From Mucilaginibacter oryzae (GTDB lineage: Bacteria > Bacteroidota > Bacteroidia > Sphingobacteriales > Sphingobacteriaceae), in assembly GCF_003148845.1 (NCBI RefSeq), contig NZ_QGHA01000012.1, forward strand, positions 1 to 64,000: DNA of 64,000 nucleotides. Reading direction: 5' to 3'. The translations under genes were made by a program, and so were the position numbers. Positions 61,744-64,000 of the stretch are shown piece after piece (within the stretch, counting starts at the first letter, position 1; every line of letters starts with the position of its first letter). Below the pieces are notes generated by a model. It had not been told where the DNA came from, did no database searches, and worked only from the letters and a program-made list of their open reading frames with translations.

Positions 61744-63258
61744 ATGAGCACAAACGCTAAATCAGAGCCCACCATATTTATTGTTTTCGGCGGTACCGGC
61801 GATTTAAATGCACGCAAAATTGCACCGGCGTTATACAACCTGTACCTTGACGGTTGGATGCCTGAGAAATTTTCAATTATAGGTACCGGTCGTACCAAAT
61901 TAACCGACGACCAGTTCAGGGAAAACCTGTACAGGGACATTAACCAGTTTTCGCGCAGCGGTAAAACCGACGACAAGCAATGGGCGGAGTTCATCAAAAA
62001 CGTTTACTACCAGGTATCGGATGCCAACGATTTTGAAACTTACAAGGAGTTTGGCAAACGGATTGAAAAACACAATGCCGAGTGGAAAACCAAGGCAAAC
62101 GTGTTATTTTACCTGGCCGTAGCGCCAAACTTCTTCCCCATCATCGCCTCGAATATCTCGAAAGCTAAACTGGCCGACGATAAAAAACGCGTAAGGATCA
62201 TTATTGAAAAACCATTTGGTCATGACCTGGAAACTGCCAAAGAGCTGAACTCGTTATTAAAAAGCATTTTTGACGAGTGCCAGATTTACCGCATCGACCA
62301 CTACCTTGGTAAAGAAACGGTGCAAAATATCATGGCTTTCCGCTTTGCCAACTCCATTATGGAGCCTTTGTGGAACCGTAACCATATTGAGCACGTACAG
62401 ATTTCGGTTACCGAGCAGTTGGGTGTTGAAGAGCGTGGCGATTACTACGACGGCTCGGGCGCTATGCGGGATATGATCCAGAACCACCTGCTGCAATTGC
62501 TTTGCCACATTGCCATGGAGCCGCCTATAAGCTTCAGTGCCGATGAGGTTCGTGACCGTAAGGTTGATGTATTGAAAGCAATGCGCAAGTTCACCGCCGA
62601 AGATATCCGCACTTCAACGGTACGCGGCCAATACGGCAGCGGATGGATGAAAGGTAAAGAAGTGCCCGGTTACCGCGAAGAACCTAAGGTTAACAAAGAA
62701 TCGAACACCGAAACTTTTGCGGCTATTAAATTCTTTATCGATAACTGGCGCTGGCAGGGTGTCCCTTTTTACCTGCGCACAGGCAAAAGGCTGCACCAGT
62801 CATCATCGGTAATTACCATTCAGTTTAAGGATGTTCCTCACCAGATTTTCCCGGCCGAGGCTACTGAAAGCTGGCAGCAAAACAGGCTAATCATCAGCAT
62901 TCAGCCCGAAATGAGCATCCGCCTGCAGGTACAGGCCAAACGTCCTGGTCTTGATATGGTATTGAATGCTGTTGATATGGTGTTTGACTATAAAGGTACT
63001 TACACCAACCAGGCGCCTGAAGCTTACGAAACCCTGATTTTGGATACCATGATGGGCGATCAAACCCTGTTTATGCGTGGCGATCAGGTTGAAGCAGCAT
63101 GGGAGCTGGTTATGCCGATCCTGAATGCATGGCAACATAAAAAGAGCCTTAATTTTCCTAACTACTCGGCCGATTCATGGGGCCCGGAAGCTGCAGAAGC
63201 TTTAATTGCCCGCGATGGCTTTAACTGGTTTACTTTACCTGTAAACGGTAAAAAATAA
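61744..63258 (+). CDS. zwf: Glucose-6-phosphate 1-dehydrogenase
   Basis: First enzyme of the oxidative branch. NADP motif VFGGTGDLNARKIAPALY at about 13-30; the catalytic block RIDHYLGKETVQN holds the essential His and Lys; the C-domain has RTGKRL and DTMMGDQTLFMRGDQVEAAW. Length 504 is standard. It lies 25 bases behind gnd and 8 bases before pgl, a single transcript. Confidence 0.97.
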   Translation: MSTNAKSEPTIFIVFGGTGDLNARKIAPALYNLYLDGWMPEKFSIIGTGRTKLTDDQFRENLYRDINQFSRSGKTDDKQWAEFIKNVYYQVSDANDFETYKEFGKRIEKHNAEWKTKANVLFYLAVAPNFFPIIASNISKAKLADDKKRVRIIIEKPFGHDLETAKELNSLLKSIFDECQIYRIDHYLGKETVQNIMAFRFANSIMEPLWNRNHIEHVQISVTEQLGVEERGDYYDGSGAMRDMIQNHLLQLLCHIAMEPPISFSADEVRDRKVDVLKAMRKFTAEDIRTSTVRGQYGSGWMKGKEVPGYREEPKVNKESNTETFAAIKFFIDNWRWQGVPFYLRTGKRLHQSSSVITIQFKDVPHQIFPAEATESWQQNRLIISIQPEMSIRLQVQAKRPGLDMVLNAVDMVFDYKGTYTNQAPEAYETLILDTMMGDQTLFMRGDQVEAAWELVMPILNAWQHKKSLNFPNYSADSWGPEAAEALIARDGFNWFTLPVNGKK

Positions 63259-63266
63259 AACGAGAG

Positions 63267-63998
63267 ATGAAACTGAATATCTATAACACCGAAGCCGAGG
63301 TTTTAACTGCCCTTGCCGACCACTTTGTAACGCTTGCTACACAGGCCATCAACAAAAACGGTAAGTTCACTGTAGCACTCTCCGGCGGCAGCTCGCCAAA
63401 AAAACTATACGAGTTGCTGGCGTCAACCACCTATGCCGACCAGGTAAACTGGGAAAAGGTGTTTTTCTTTTTTGGCGATGAACGTAACGTACCTCAGGAT
63501 CATAAAGACAGTAACTACCTGATGGCTAAAAAGGCTTTGTTCCAGCCGTTGATGATCAGCCCGGCGCAGATTTTCCCTGTAGAAACATCATTTGGCCCGG
63601 CAGAAGCTGCCGCTAAATACTGGGAAGTAATTTCGGCGTTTTTTGACGATGGTGAAGTAAGTTTTGACCTGGTACTGTTAGGCCTTGGCGATAACTCGCA
63701 CACCGCCTCGTTATTCCCTTATACCCCCGTACTGCACGACAGGACGCCTGGTGTAAAAGAAGTGTGGCTGGAAGACCAACAGGTGTGGCGCATTACATTA
63801 AATGCCCCATTAATTAACGATGCTGCCCAGATAGCATTTTTAGTATACGGCGCAGGCAAAGCCGAAGCGGTAAAACATATCCTGGAAGATGACGAGGATA
63901 TTGAGCTATACCCGGCCCAACTGATCGATTCGATCTCGGGCGAAGTAGAATGGTTTTTAGATGAACCGGCTGCCGCCGCGTTGGAAAATAAAGAGTAA
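63267..63998 (+). CDS. pgl: 6-Phosphogluconolactonase (DevB family)
   Basis: Hydrolyses 6-phosphogluconolactone made by Zwf. Motifs VALSGGSSPKKLYELL, FFFGDERNVPQDHKDSNYLMAKKAL and LVLLGLGDNSHTASLFP identify the DevB-type lactonase. At 243 residues it appears complete; the TAA ends two bases before the window end. It starts 8 bases after the zwf stop. Confidence 0.95.
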   Translation: MKLNIYNTEAEVLTALADHFVTLATQAINKNGKFTVALSGGSSPKKLYELLASTTYADQVNWEKVFFFFGDERNVPQDHKDSNYLMAKKALFQPLMISPAQIFPVETSFGPAEAAAKYWEVISAFFDDGEVSFDLVLLGLGDNSHTASLFPYTPVLHDRTPGVKEVWLEDQQVWRITLNAPLINDAAQIAFLVYGAGKAEAVKHILEDDEDIELYPAQLIDSISGEVEWFLDEPAAAALENKE

Positions 63999-64000
63999 TT

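Noticed and set aside
1..64000. tRNA or rRNA genes
   Set aside because: No T-loop GGTTCGAATCC-type motif with paired acceptor arms and no rRNA-like blocks were found by eye.

Overview
The window reads as chromosome of a member of the Bacteroidota, most likely Sphingobacteriaceae (Mucilaginibacter/Pedobacter-like). Evidence: several SusC-like or OMP_b-brl_3-type outer-membrane barrels with N-terminal carboxypeptidase-regulatory domains, DUF3078, DUF6624, DUF3738 and DUF2339 proteins, GH5/GH30/GH78 glycosidases, Bacteroidota-type TAnnTTTG promoter boxes, and mostly weak Shine-Dalgarno sites. No tRNA, rRNA, CRISPR array, prophage or plasmid gene was seen. Genus placement is inference.

Layout. 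1-1.3 kb: an IS4-family transposase cut by the window edge, with a -1 frameshift near its C-terminus. 1.3-1.7 kb: a folded, possibly transcribed non-coding element ending in a perfect terminator hairpin. 1.7-6.6 kb (minus): a YihY membrane protein, a 211-bp MITE-like element with IS21-like ends, an operon tsaE-ald-ddpX (threonylcarbamoyl-tRNA ATPase, alanine dehydrogenase, D-Ala-D-Ala dipeptidase) and an alpha/beta hydrolase. 6.7-9.6 kb (minus): a ZnuD-like TonB receptor with a small His/Cys protein upstream, probably metal related. 9.8-12 kb (plus): a small unknown protein, a secreted cyclophilin and exonuclease III. 12.2-17.5 kb: DacB-type peptidase (minus), an aspartyl protease-PDZ lipid/periplasmic protein and a large zincin lipoprotein (plus). 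17.7-20.4 kb: an outer-membrane barrel gene split by a one-base homopolymer frameshift. 21-25.7 kb (plus): small membrane protein, ComM/YifB ATPase, class C-like serine hydrolase, TPR-DUF6624 protein. 25.8-29.6 kb (minus): a previously easy-to-miss 59-residue His-rich peptide gene, then a GH30-GH5 glucan-degrading pair. 29.9-38 kb: single-domain response regulator, second OMP barrel with a Gly/Pro tail, M1 peptidase, a predicted outer-membrane protein, a Thr/Ala/Asn-rich secreted protein, a 47-residue membrane peptide directly behind ffh. 38-51 kb: ffh, a two-component pair, TlpA-DUF3738, DUF3078, a CarboxypepD_reg-like protein, two glucosaminidases, an O-methyltransferase, and a DUF3999-like/DUF2339 pair. 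51-52 kb: five tandem copies of a 174-bp palindromic repeat. 52-54.4 kb: GH78 rhamnosidase. 54.7-64 kb (plus): a pentose-phosphate cluster ppgK-tkt-rpiA-tal-HAD-gnd-zwf-pgl.

How it works together. The last 9 kb encodes a nearly complete route from glucose (polyphosphate glucokinase) through G6P dehydrogenase, lactonase and 6PG dehydrogenase to ribose-5-phosphate, transketolase and transaldolase; only the epimerase rpe is missing. Sugar for it could come from the secreted GH5, GH30 and GH78 enzymes. A second theme is peptidoglycan turnover (ddpX, ald, dacB, two glucosaminidases, serine hydrolase).

The most unusual non-coding feature is a set of intergenic inverted repeats (9.7, 45.1, 57.5, 58.3 and 59.6 kb) whose arms are built from degenerate 7-nt words, a different word at most sites, three of them inside the pentose-phosphate cluster and starting on or next to a stop codon.
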